Made by a program: the position numbers and the translations under genes. A stretch of 64,000 bases of DNA from assembly GCA_037013495.1 (NCBI GenBank), contig CM072811.1:20197659-20261658 (forward strand). The letters run 5' to 3'. The notes under the pieces were generated by a model. That model worked only from the letters and a program-made list of their open reading frames with translations. It did not search any database and had not been told where the DNA came from. This document shows, piece by piece, positions 12,590-23,299 of this stretch. Numbering within the stretch: the stretch's first letter is position 1; each line of letters starts with the position of its first letter. The DNA is from Hippophae tibetana. Taxonomy: Eukaryota; Streptophyta; Magnoliopsida; Rosales; Elaeagnaceae.

Positions 12590-12875
12590 TAGAAGTATAA
12601 AATAGACTTATGCAAAAAGAGATATTAAAGAATCTAAATAAATTGAAAACATAACTAGAAAATCAAAGGAATATATTATAATTCTTATTCATTTAAATAT
12701 TGAGAGATAACATATGTATTTGTGGAGATAATAATAATAAAGCCCTAATTTTAATAAGACTCTAAATAAGAATCCTAAATTAATAAAGAAACATAATAAT
12801 AATTATCTAATATCTAATCATAATAATTTCTAACACTAATACATAAACTAAATATTAATATATAATATTCCAATT
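12590..12875. repeat. Right terminal direct repeat of the caulimovirid block
   Basis: Direct-orientation partner of 4131-4412. The repeat ends just before TTGGTT, the hexamer that also precedes the left repeat. Confidence 0.7.
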
Positions 12876-12881
12876 GGTTAT

Positions 12882-13540
12882 ATTCTCCACTAACTTCTTC
12901 CAATTCTTAAACATATACTTATTTCCTACGAGGAAAGAGGTTGATGCAGGTCCTAAAGATTAGAGTGTACATACTTTAATATTTTCTTAGTTGGATGTTA
13001 GGTTTTTTTGAACTTGACTCCGTTATGCTTTCCTTTGATACAATGCTTATAAAGATTGATATTATTGACTTTATCATCACCCATGAGACCTTGTTTAGAC
13101 AACTCTAAGAGTATTCTATCACCAATGTGACTAAGCCTCTTATGCCAAAGCATTGACTTATAACTATTTGTGATACTTGCAATCAATTCCTTTGGGGCAA
13201 CTTTGCCTTGCAGCATATATGATTTATTCTTCTTTGTAGCCTTTAGTAGTGCCAATGAGCCTCTAGCAACTCTCAACTTTCTATGCTCCACCTTAATTGC
13301 ATATCCACTAGTATCAAGCATCCTAATCGAGATCAAATTCTTCTTTACATCAGACACATACCTTACTCCAGTGAGTAACTTGTCAAATACATCGTCCAAT
13401 AGTAATTTGATAGTGCCAACACCCTTTATTTTCTATTCAAAATTATTATTGAGATTTTTCATACGTAGAAAAAATTGTACGAAATTTAATTGTTCTCCTG
13501 TTTCAAATAAGTAATCGAGACCAAGATGAGAGGTAGAAAA
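12882..13540 (-). pseudogene. Ty1/copia GAG-pre-integrase and integrase N-terminus (right half of split element)
   Basis: A 133-residue minus-strand frame (12998-13399) shows the GAG-pre-integrase pattern: WHKRLSHIGDRILLELSKQG, then LYKHCIKGKHNGVKFKKT, so the first Cys of the HHCC zinc site is replaced by Tyr. Continuing leftwards past a stop, degenerate frames give KYVHS and then NWKKLVENITN ending at the pararetroviral insertion. Reading resumes at 4124 with the integrase core, so the two halves were once contiguous; about 25 residues of core appear deleted. Confidence 0.8.
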
Positions 13541-14570
13541 GCTAACTCATTGAATCTTTTTGTGAGTCTAAACCAATTCAACCAAGTAGGTCTCACAAAC
13601 ATGAATTAAGCAAATAATACATCAAAAATACAAAACAACATGCTTAATTCAACACATAACAAAAATAACCAACAATAAAAAAGAACAAATTATGGTAAAT
13701 ACACTAGTGGTAGTGTACCTTACAGGCTCTTATCTAGGCTAGCAGTATGCATAAACATATTAAACAACACACAACAAGCAAGGACTTGATCATCTTATCT
13801 AAGATGTTGTCTTCAGTAAGAATCTTCTCAAATTGTAGTTGCTTGGATTCTAACATATCACGTATTTAATGATATTGCATATGAATATGTTTTGATCTCG
13901 AATAAAAATGTGGATTCTTATTTAAGTGGATAACACTTTGACTATCACAATGCAAAACATACTTTTGTTGTTGCTATCACAATAATTGTAAGAACCTTTT
14001 CATTTAGACCATTTTCTTACACATTTAAGTAGCTGCAATGAAATCTGCTTCTATAATCGACAAAGTGACATATATTTATAGCTTTGATTGTCATGAGACA
14101 GCTCCCATACAAAAGTAATCAGGTATCCTAAAGTATATTTTTTGGAATTAATATCTCTAACCATATTTGTATTTGTGTAGCCGACCAATTTAGGTTTACC
14201 AATTCTAAAGCATAAAACCGTTCCAATGCTCTTTTCTTGGATTTGAAAAGTATTTGCTAACAACACCAACTACATGTGTTATGTCAGATCTTGTACACAT
14301 TATAGTTACCAAAGGCTAAGAAATATGGCACCATAGAGATTTCATCTTTTCCTTCTCACATGTAGGACTTTTCTTTAAGCTTAGCATGAAGTGACCAGCA
14401 AGTGAAGTAGCAACTAATTTTTCTTTTTCCATACCTGATCGATCTAAAAGCCTTCTTGATATACTTTTCTTGAGATAACCACAACCTCACTTTCTTTAGA
14501 TTGTGGGAGATTGTCATATTGAGAATCTTCTTATGGATTCCTAGTCTTTTATGGCAAAAGGCTTATTGAG
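13541..14570 (-). pseudogene. Second Ty1/copia remnant: RT C-terminus and RNase H
   Basis: The 72-residue frame 14051-14269 contains VGYTNTNMVRDINSKKYTLG, the start of copia RNase H. Degenerate continuation to ~13.8 kb shows HLNKN-like and SRSKHIHMQYH motifs (CDSQSAIHL..RTKHIDVRYHFIRD in intact copies), and upstream (14.3-14.56 kb) the YAMVCTRPDI-type region at the end of RT in broken form. The order (RNase H upstream of a GAG-pre-integrase on the same strand) means this is a different element from the split copia next door. Nothing recognisable at 13541-13780. Confidence 0.65.
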
Positions 14571-15339
14571 TTCTTTCTTCAAATTTTCAATTTTTACCTC
14601 ACGAGTAAATCTCTCTCAAATACAATAAAGATATCTTTCTCTTAAGCTCTCAAGCTTGGATACTATGAATTCCTTTTCAATATTGATATTTCTCTCTTCA
14701 ATATTGATGATTCTATAAACAATGAACGAGTTCTTTATAATATTATATTTACTGACGATTCTATAAACAATGAACGAATTCTTTATAATATTATATTTAA
14801 TAATACTATAATAGCATATTATGAATTGTGGTCTTGTTTTTCTCTAACCTCCTTTTTTTCTTCTTTTGTTTTTGAATTTTTTCTTTTTCTTTTATATCTT
14901 TACATCTCCTCAACACTCTTCCATAATAGGAAGGATATTTTTTTTCAATCTACAACTCTTTCAATGCAAATCTCGCATCTTTAATTGAATGACAACCTTT
15001 AATCATTGAAATCTAGATGGTGTTAGCAATTTGAAGAGTGAAATTGAACTTTACATTTATAATCAAGTCTTTTTCAATCCAATTGTACAACCCAAGGGTG
15101 ATTTGGGGATTAAGATTAAGAGAAAAAGAGAAGAAACATGAGATGAGGATATGAAAGGAATTAACTTATCTAAAGAGGGGTCTAAATAAGTAGTAAGGAT
15201 TGAGTGAAGTGTTAGAGGTAAAAATGTCACGTTATTAAATACAATATTGTAATTGAGTTTATAGGAATTATGGGTATCTTCACTCATTGTGATTAGTTTG
15301 CTTATGGTATTTATGTACTTTGACATAGTATAAGATAAC
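14571..15339. other. Non-coding AT-rich stretch
   Basis: I see no convincing gene. A near-direct repeat of about 55 bases (GATTCTATAAACAATGAACG at 14708 and again at 14757) is present. An 87-codon minus-strand open frame at 15063-15326 has no recognisable motif and I do not call it. Confidence 0.5.
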
Positions 15340-16206
15340 CCAAAAATATTAGGGAATGAAATGAGAATGAGAATGTGAATGAAATGGAATGGAAAGGAAA
15401 TGAAACAATATTATTTGGTTTGACCACTGGAATCAAAGTAGGAATTAGTATTACAATGTTTGGTTTACAACTGGAATGAAGTGGAAAACAATTTAAATTA
15501 CCTTAATACCCTTATATTCATTTAAGTTTAAATAATATCATTTAATTTTTATTTTTTCATAAGATAAAATACATTATTGAAATCATTATTTTTCTAAATA
15601 TGATTTAGGTTTGGGGTTAAAAGTATTATTTTTATAAATTGGTTTAGGGTTAGGGTTTTGAGGTTTAGTGTTTATGGTTTAGGGTATAAGGTATAAGGTA
15701 TAAGGCTTAGGGATTAAGGTTTAGTTGTTAGGGTTGTATTTGTGGGTTAAGGTTTAGGGTTAAAATTATTATTTTCCTAAATAAGATTTAGCATTTAGGA
15801 TTTAGGGTTTCTAGGTTTTGGGATTTAGGGTTTAGGATTTAGGGTATAAGGTATAGAGTATAGGGTATAATGTTTAGGATTTAGGGTTATATTTTTGTGT
15901 TAAGGTTTAGGGTTAAATTATTATTTTTTTTAAATAAGATTTAGGGTTTAAGGTTTAGGATTTTTGGGTTTTGGGTATATGGTTTAGGGTATAAGGTATA
16001 GGGCTTAGGTTTGAGGGTTTAAGATTTAGGGTTATATTTAGGGTTGGGGTAAAATTGGAACAAAAAATTAAGATGGGACATAAAATATGATTCCTTCTCT
16101 TTTAGGAATCGGTTCCATTCTATTCTCACTTTTAAGCCCAACCAAACATAAAATTGAAAGAAATCAATTCTCATTTCATTCCATTCTAGTGAACTAAACA
16201 TCACCT
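15340..16206. mobile_element. TIR element with internal telomere-like minisatellite
   Basis: The left end (GGGAATGAAATGAGAATGAG, with ATTTGGTT downstream) is mirrored at the right end by AACCAAACAT and TCTCATTTCATTCCATTC, giving loose terminal inverted repeats rich in GGAATGA. The middle is a TTTAGGG-type repeat. No coding sequence. It looks like a long MITE or a foldback element; exact ends and target duplication are not resolved. Confidence 0.45.
15580..16050. repeat. Interstitial telomere-like tandem repeat, ~145-bp period
   Basis: Dozens of variants of TTTAGGG and GGTATAAGG are arranged in a higher-order period of about 145-150 bases marked by ATTATT..TAAATAAGATTTA at about 15620, 15763 and 15913. 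The plant telomere heptamer appears on the + strand throughout. Confidence 0.75.
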
Positions 16207-16557
16207 TAGTTCTACACTCACAAAAAATATATATATTTAAATATGCCTTGTAGGTTTTTTTTAGATAAATACATTAATTTAAATGACTATCAAACATACT
16301 TCATAATTTAGAACTTTCCATTTATCTATAGTAAAATAAAATTAATTTTAATACCATTTGTTGTACTAGTTATAAAGACACTTGTTGTACATGATGTTTA
16401 AAAAAAATAAAATGTTATATGCTAGTAAGTTTTATTATAAAATTATTGGAAACTATACTCATAAAAATTGCATGTGTTTTATATTAATTTTGACATATAA
16501 GTTTTGCTATAAAGTTATTAAAAATTACCTATTAATTTATAAACTGTTATATATATA

Positions 16558-16596
<39 letters not shown>

Positions 16597-17037
16597 AATG
16601 GTAGCCATTTTATATATAATCAATGGTAGAAATTTGTTATACATTTTATTACACCACAATGTCTTAATTGTTGAGATTTATAAGGAAAATAAAAGATAAA
16701 ATTACTTTTTTAATCACAAAGGTCAAGATATGATGGTGTAATAAATTGTGTAATAAGTTGTGACAATTTATTCTAAAAATTTCATATGAATTTACGTATA
16801 GTTGAATATAGTTTTTTTTTAAATAACCAATTTTATACTCACACATCCATTTGTATTTGATGGATTTGAATCACCATCCTCTTATTACCCGTTTAAAATA
16901 TATGTCATTATATTACAAATAATTTTACCACATTAAACAAGAGAATGGTAATATTAGAAATAGAGTTATGTTCCTTTATAACATACAAAAACAATTTAAA
17001 TATTTATATGAGCTTTTCCCCCTTTCTTTTTCCATGA
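16207..17037. other. AT-rich intergenic stretch, no gene seen
   Basis: Contains the compound microsatellite at 16549-16594 and short open frames without motifs. No promoter or RNA gene recognised. Confidence 0.5.
16549..16594. repeat. Compound microsatellite (AT)n(GT)n(GA)n
   Basis: Three adjoining perfect dinucleotide runs: AT (16549-16558), GT (16559-16572) and GA (16573-16594). Confidence 0.95.
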
Positions 17038-17442
17038 TGTTTGGTACTAGCATAGGGGTACAAATTTAGTAGATAAATATAGCTAAGCCTATATTCAGCC
17101 ATAACAGTTCAAATCCAACCCATTCAACGTAGACTGACTGAAAACCGTATTCAACCATGATAACTCGAGTCCAGCCCATTCAACACAAGTCAAGTGAAGC
17201 TCGTATGATAGACTGAGCAGTAGGTCGTGAATCAGATTGTTTAGTTCTTAGCTTTATATTGAATAGTCACGTGCCATCCAGACTACAAGAGCTCTATAGG
17301 AACCATAATCTTTATACTTCACTAATAGAATATCACCACGTGTATCTAAGATGTTTTATAAATAGAAGGATTGTGGACATCATTAGGGACCTTTTGGGAC
17401 CCTAAGATTTTGGAACCCTCTTAATAAAGATTATCTTAAAAC
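17038..17442 (+). repeat. 5' LTR of the Tat-type element
   Basis: Begins TGTTTGGTACTAG and ends near TCTTAAAAC. About 85 bases longer than the 3' LTR, partly from an insertion near the start. It includes TTTTATAAATAGAAGGATTG as a likely TATA region and ACCCTCTTAATAAAGA near its end, which could serve as polyadenylation signal. Confidence 0.8.
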
Positions 17443-17499
17443 TTTTGGCACCCATTGTGGGGTCTAAACATTTCTAACCATAAAATTATGTTTAGACCT

Positions 17500-18620
17500 C
17501 ATAGTTTTTGAAAACACAGAGTTTTTATGAAATAAGAGAGTTTCCCACCAACTGTTAAATTTTCAATCCAATCAAGTTCACATTCCACCCCGTGTGAGAA
17601 TAATAGTTCTACTTCTAGAAATGCCATCATGTTTGCTAAATAGCTAGCAATTGAGAGCTCAATTGGAGAACCAAAATCCAAGATTAGGAAACCCCGATTG
17701 GGAAATTGGCTTGGAGCTCGAAGTCAATCACTTCAAACATTGGGATGAGTCTAGCAGTCATTACAATAGAGAGTCTCCACTACAAATAGACCGACCTCAA
17801 CCAGTTCAAAAAAATACTTTAGAAGTCACTTGAACCCAAAGTGTTAACTAGCTAAAAACCTTGACTAGAGAACCCGCTAAAACAAAACTTAAGTGGAAGG
17901 CCTAAACAAAATAAATGGAGTGCAAACTAAAAGAATAAAAGGCTAGAAAATCACTATATAATATTGATGAAGTTTGTAGCCAATTAGTCATTTCTCCTTT
18001 CATTGAAAAAATTGAAATAGTAGTACCCCCACGAAAGTTTGTTAAACAATGATACCATCATATCGGGAAACTAATACCTCGTAGTGCACATTCTATCCTT
18101 CAAACATTCGATGGCACCAATCCATTTTCATATGGATTCGAAAGATGTGATGATGTGTAACAGTTTTATGTTCACATTGTAAGATAACACAATGAATTCG
18201 TTGAATGATCTACCCTTGTGAAGTATCTCCAGTTTTACTGAGTTAGTGAAGGCCTTATCCATTATGCAAGAAACAAGCCTATAAGGAAAGAATAATACCT
18301 TCTATTTTCCAAAGTTCAAGGACAAAAAGAAATTTTCAAAATCTATATGAAATGATTTAAATTGAAAAAATGGAAATTTCATATTGCCCTAGTTCAATAG
18401 CCATAGAAGCTTCTGATAGGGAGTTGTAAAATATTTTGGACTTTTTACATAGCTTATAAAAACAAGACCAAGATCCATTGAAGCTATATAAATAGAGGAA
18501 TACAAGTTTATGAACTTAGAAAGAGAAATGGAGGAGAAATCAAGCATATAAAAAGATTATGAAGTATGGAAAAAGAATAAGGAAGGGAAACCATTTGATT
18601 AGAATTGTGAAACACCTGTG
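17500..18620 (+). pseudogene. Tat-type gag remnant
   Basis: Stop-riddled sequence. The clearest piece is near 18205-18275, where LP..SISSFTELVKALS matches the plant gag pattern W..LP..SI.SF.EL...F. A 60-codon frame at 17651-17833 has no motif. Position between primer site and RT supports gag. Confidence 0.55.
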
Positions 18621-19209
18621 CAACAACCCGTTATACGAAGAAGATTGGAAATAAGATAGACAGGGTCGTAGGATAGGTCGTTGTCTCCATTCCAAGGTTG
18701 ACCCTTTAGAGTATCCTTAGTAGAGGTAGTAAGAAATATGGAATGGAACGAAGACGTAAAATGACCACCTTGAATTAGAACTCCCAATAGGGATCAAACC
18801 AAATATTGCTCTTTTCACAAAGATATTTGGACAAGTGATTATAGACATCTTAATTGAGAAATAAATATTCTTATGTCTAGAGTTCATTTAAAGGACCAAG
18901 TAAATGAAGATCATATAAGAGAGAAGAAGAATCCCACTGAGAGAAATGGTCAAAATTGACCAAGAGAGCCCGTAGTTGTTATATTTTTTTGCCTTTAATG
19001 AAGTTCAGACAAAATAAAAATTAATGATAGTGGGGAGGATTAAGAAATATGAAGCATGAGTAAAACAACGCATAATCAACATAGTTAGCCCTAAAATAGA
19101 ATCGGTGTAGGTTGGAGAAAAAGAGGATCATTTGCTTAGAATTTGTGCCATGTTAGAAGAAGAATTGAAAGAAAATTTGATAGATTGTCTTAAAGAAAAC
19201 AAAGATGTT

Positions 19210-20110
19210 TTTGTCTAGAGTCTTGTAGAAATGACAAGAATTACCTAGGAAGTGATCACCCATAAAGTAGCACAAAAGGAAAAGAATGACATAATCAAAA
19301 AATTAGTAAGATTGTTAAAGGAGATAGGATGGGTTAAAGAAGTTAATTATCCCACTTGGTTATCGAATGTCATTTTAGCCCCAAAAGCTAGAAGAGATCC
19401 TTGTATGTGTGTAGATTTTACTAATGTTAATATAGTTATACCAAAAGATTGCTTTTCTCTACCAAGTATAGACCAATTGGTCAATGCCACTACGAGATTT
19501 AGTTTAATGAACTTCATGGATGTATATTCAAGTTATCACCAAATCAGGATGCATCATAATGGAAAAGATAATACGTCTTTTATTACGAAGGAAAGGACAT
19601 TGTGTTACATTAGAATTCCATTTGGGCTCAAAAATACTATAGGTACCTACCAATCCTTGGTCAATAGGATGTTAAAAAATCAACTGAGGTGAAACATAGA
19701 AATTTATGTAGATGACATGATGACCAAATCATTATAACAAGAGGGGCATGTAAGTAATTGTTTTTGGAGTATTAAGGTTATATAAGATGAATTTATACCA
19801 TAAGAAGTGTTTTTTAGCCTTACTTTAGAAAAATTCATGGGATACTTGGTGTCGATTAGAGGAATTGAAGCAAATTGGGACAAGATAAAATCCTTGATAG
19901 ACATGAAATCACCAAGAAATCTGAAAGAAATATAATACATGAATTGAAGAATAGTATAAGTAAGGTGACTTATATCAAAATGCATGGATAAATGCTTGTC
20001 TTTTTTTCAATTTTTAGGAGAAAAAAAAGAGTATGAATGGATTGAAGAACATGAAACCACTTTCCAATTCATTAAGGAATATCTGGGAAAATTCCCTTTT
20101 TCGGTAAGTC
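19210..20110 (+). pseudogene. Tat-type reverse transcriptase
   Basis: The open frame at 19252-19692 carries EVNYPTWLSNVILAPKA, CMCVDFTNVN..IPKDCFSLPSID, FMDVYSSYHQIRMH, TSFIT and IPFGLKN, i.e. RT blocks 1 to 4. A TGA follows, and the catalytic box IYVDDMMTKS lies just after it at ~19702-19731. The thumb region (~19.8-20.1 kb) is degenerate, with a TAA right after the box and a frame change. Non-functional copy. Confidence 0.85.
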
Positions 20111-20149
20111 CCAAGTGATATTTTATACCTATATCTATATGCTATTGAA

Positions 20150-21064
20150 AAAGTAGTAAACATTATACTAGTAACAGAAAGAAAAGGTAGACAATAGCTA
20201 GTTTATTATGTCAGTCAAGCATCGATGCAATCTTAGAAAAATTAGCTGGTAATAGAATAAATTGGCATTCACTTTAAGTATGACATCTAGAAATTTGAGA
20301 CACTACTTTAGGGGTTACACGGTTTTTGTTCTTACTTCACATCCTCTAAAAAATATGTTACAAAAGCTTTATGTGTTAGGGAGAATGGCTCGTATAGCCA
20401 TTCAGTAATTAAAGGTTAGGTAGTGAATGAATTCATAACTGATGGAATTGAAGGAAAAGAATCGATTCAAGTAACAACTTTTCAATAAAAACAAGAGGCA
20501 AAGTTTTGGGAAGTATTTATTGTTGTAGCCAACAATGCCAAGTGGGTAGGAGTGGGGATTGTGATATTCACAATAGATAGAGGTATAATTGAGAAAAGCA
20601 TACGAATAAGTTTCCCAACCACTAATAATGTATCCAAATATGAAGCAGTACTACTAGCTCTAAAAGAATTGAAGGGATTGGAAGCAAAATGTGTGAGAAT
20701 TTATAGTGATTCACAACTTGTAGTGAACAAGATAAATGGATCCTTTGAAGCAAAATAAGAAAAAAAATGAAGAAATACCTTGTAGAAATCAAAAAATGGG
20801 CAACAGAGTTCAAAACATTTAAAATTATCCAGATATCACACGACAACAATACACACATAGATGCTTTTGCTACTTTATCTTTGATTGTTCTAGAAAACAT
20901 GAAAAGAATAGTTCCTATTTCAAATATTATGGAACCAAATATTAAAGAAATAGAGCCAAATGAAACAACTATCGTAGCCCAGGTCCAAAAGGAATCGTGG
21001 GTATTTCCCTTGTGGTGTTATTTGAAAGAAAGAATTCTTCACAAGGACAAAAAAGGAAGCCCAT
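20150..21064 (+). pseudogene. RNase H plus second (archaeal-type) RNase H
   Basis: A decayed first RNase H lies around 20.15-20.45 kb. The second module is clearer: frame 20552-20758 reads NNVSKYEAVLLALKELKGLE then RIYSDSQLVVNKINGSFEAK, and frame 20767-21066 continues KKYLVEIKKWATEFKTFKI..HIDAFATLS. This NEAEYEAL..SDSQLVVNQV..ADALA layout is the additional RNase H known from Tat-lineage elements. A stop at 20756-20758 and a shift of frame separate the two parts. Confidence 0.8.
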
Positions 21065-22190
21065 AAACTCAAAATTAAGTTAAGGAACTACATTATCATG
21101 CAAGATAAATTTTACAAGAAAGATACAAATTGTCCATATTTATGATATCTAAAGGAAGAAGAATCATAAGTTATTGTAAAAGAAATCCATGTTGGAGAAT
21201 GTCGTGCTTTTAGGATAGGTAGAAGCATGTGGAAAAAAAATTACCAGACAACAATATTACTGGCTAACTATGATAAACGATTGCACAACACATGTTGAAA
21301 AGGGTGAAAAATTTCAAAGGTTTACTATAATTACTCACTTACCTGCTTCTGAATTTAAAGGAATAAACAAAACTTGGATGTTTTCAAAATAGGGAATCAA
21401 TATTGTTGAACCACTTCTAATAGCAATAAGTTAAAGAAAGTTCATATTAGTCGCTACTAACTACTTTTTCAAATGAGTGAAAGAAAAATCACTAACAAAA
21501 ATACAAGAGGTAGATATAAAAAGTTTGTGTGGAAGAACATAGTTTGATGATATGGACTTCCAAAAGAGCTGGTAGCTCACAATTTATTGGAAAAAGTTTT
21601 TGGTAGCTTTTGTAAAGATTTTGGAATTAATCTATGCTTCTACACTCCATACAGACCTCAAGCCAATGAACAAGCTAAATCCTCAAACAAGATATTGATT
21701 AAAAAAATTTAAAAATGATTGGAAAAGGCCAAGAGAAATTGGATAGAAGAATTATCGGTAGTATTATGGGTAATGAGAACTACACCCAAATTTGGCATAG
21801 GTGTAACCCCTTTCTCACTTATCTATTGTTTTGAAGCAATCATACCAACAAAAATACTACAACCAACACTCAAAAGTGGAGCAAATTAGAAAGATAATAA
21901 AGAAATTTTTTCCATATACCTCATACTACTAGTGGAAAAGAAAAAAAGAGCCAATATAAAAATAGAAGCACAAAAGAGGAGTGTCCAAAACACTTTCAAC
22001 AAAATCGAAAGATAAATATATTTCGTAACATGTGATCTAGTGCTAAGAAAAACTTTGGGAGATAAGATGGACCAAAAAGTGGGAAAGATGGAAACCAGGA
22101 AGGACCATAAAAAGTTTATAACAACGAAGCATCTTATAAATTAGAAAGCTTGGTGGAAAGGAATAAGATCTAAGTTGAAACATGGACCAC
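21065..22190 (+). pseudogene. Tat-type integrase remnant
   Basis: Degenerate frames show HVGECRAFRIGR-like and HVEKCEKFQRF-like stretches (the zinc-binding N-terminus), FKWVKEKSLTKIQEVDIKSL (between the first two catalytic residues) and PYRPQANEQAKSSNK in broken form near 21645-21690, the end of the core. Numerous stops. Confidence 0.7.
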
Positions 22191-22308
22191 CTTTGGAAAT
22201 ACTATCAATAGTTAATTTACAAATATAGACTCTATGTTTATATTACCTACAAGAATGAATTCCAAAATTTTCAAGTAATATGAAGTCCCTTTCTATAAAC
22301 ATGCGGAT
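22191..22308. other. Spacer between pol and tandem array
   Basis: Short AT-rich link with no motif. Confidence 0.5.
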
Positions 22309-23141
22309 AAAATAATGCAACATCCTCAAATAGGATTAAAGAGGTTTAACCCCAAGCTATTTGAGATTTGAACATAAGAGGTAAAAAGAAAATATTACCC
22401 AACTCAAGAAAGGAGAAAATCTACATATAGATTCATCATTTATGGCAACAAATGTCATGGAGACAAGTTTAAACTCGCTTAGTGACACTCATTCACAAAC
22501 AAAATAATGCAACATCTTTAAATATGAATAAGGATGTTTTAACCTTGCCCATTTGAGATGTGAGCATAAGAGGTAAAAAGAAAAGATTACCTAGCTCAAG
22601 AAAGGAGAAGAATCTACTTGAAGATTCATCCTTTATAGGAACAAACGTCCTGGTGACAGATTTAAACCGACTTAGTGACACCCATTTGAAAATAAAATAA
22701 TACAACATCCTCAAATAGGATTAAGGAGGTTTAACCCCTATCCATTTGAGATGCAACCATAAGAGGTAAAAAGAAAAGATTACCTAGGTCAAGAAAAGAG
22801 AAGAATCTACTTATAGATTCATCTTTTATGGGAATGTCTTGGTAACAAGTTTAAACTAGCCTAGTAACACCCATTTGTGAAGAAAATAATGCAACATCCT
22901 CAAATATGAGTAAGAAGGTTTAAGCCCTGCCCATTTGAGATGTGAGCATAATAGGTAAAAAGAGATGATTACCCAACTCTCAAAAAAGGAAAACAATCTA
23001 TGTGTAGATTCATCCTTTATGGAAACAAATTTCTTGGTGACAGGTTTAAACTAACCAAGCGACACCCATTCACGAATAAAATGATGTAACATCTTCAAAT
23101 AAATGTAAGGATGTTTAACCCTTTCCCATTTAAGGTGCATA
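22309..23141. repeat. Tandem array 1 in Tat element, ~192-bp unit, 4.3 copies
   Basis: Units start with AAAATAATGCAACATC (or variant) at 22309, 22501, 22694, 22883 and 23078, so periods are 189-195. Each unit holds CATTTGAGAT, AAGAGGTAAAAAGAAAAGAT, CTCAAGAAAGGAGAA and TAGATTCATC. The last copy is partial. Short open frames within it are repeat artefacts. Confidence 0.9.
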
Positions 23142-23299
23142 CTTAAGAGATTGCTTTAACACGCCAAAAAAGCTTCAAAAAGAAACATCCAAGTTTTAAA
23201 TGCATTTAGCCCGCATAATATCAATCAACCCCTTGGCAAGCCAAAAAATTAAACAATAATGGTGTGCCTAGCCCGTTATTAAAAAGAAGAAACGATATG

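Larger units (their letters stand above)
4131..12875 (-). mobile_element. Endogenous caulimovirid (pararetrovirus), degenerate, terminally redundant
   Basis: A minus-strand block with, in order, a coat-protein-type zinc knuckle (~10.48 kb), reverse transcriptase (~9.2 kb), RNase H (~8.5 kb) and a viroplasmin-like stretch (~7.95 kb). This is the ORF IV-V-VI order of caulimovirus-like genomes; no integrase is visible. The ends carry ~285-bp direct repeats whose spacing (8459 bases) equals a typical caulimovirid genome length. Both flanks carry TTGGTT (4125-4130, 12876-12881), and the flanking copia integrase is interrupted exactly here. Every reading frame is interrupted many times, so it is a fossil. 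The 4413-5820 and 10.6-12.5 kb parts show no domain I recognise. Alternative: an unusual LTR element with caulimovirid-like RT. Confidence 0.7.

Noticed and set aside
4131..12875. Ordinary Ty3/gypsy element with LTRs
   Set aside because: RT and knuckle wording is pararetroviral, no integrase is seen, and the repeats lack TG..CA ends; kept only as the alternative reading.
13170..13514. 114-codon plus-strand frame
   Set aside because: Antisense of a clear copia GAG-pre-integrase domain.
15063..15326. 87-codon minus-strand frame
   Set aside because: No motif, no homologue recognised, in repeat-rich AT sequence.
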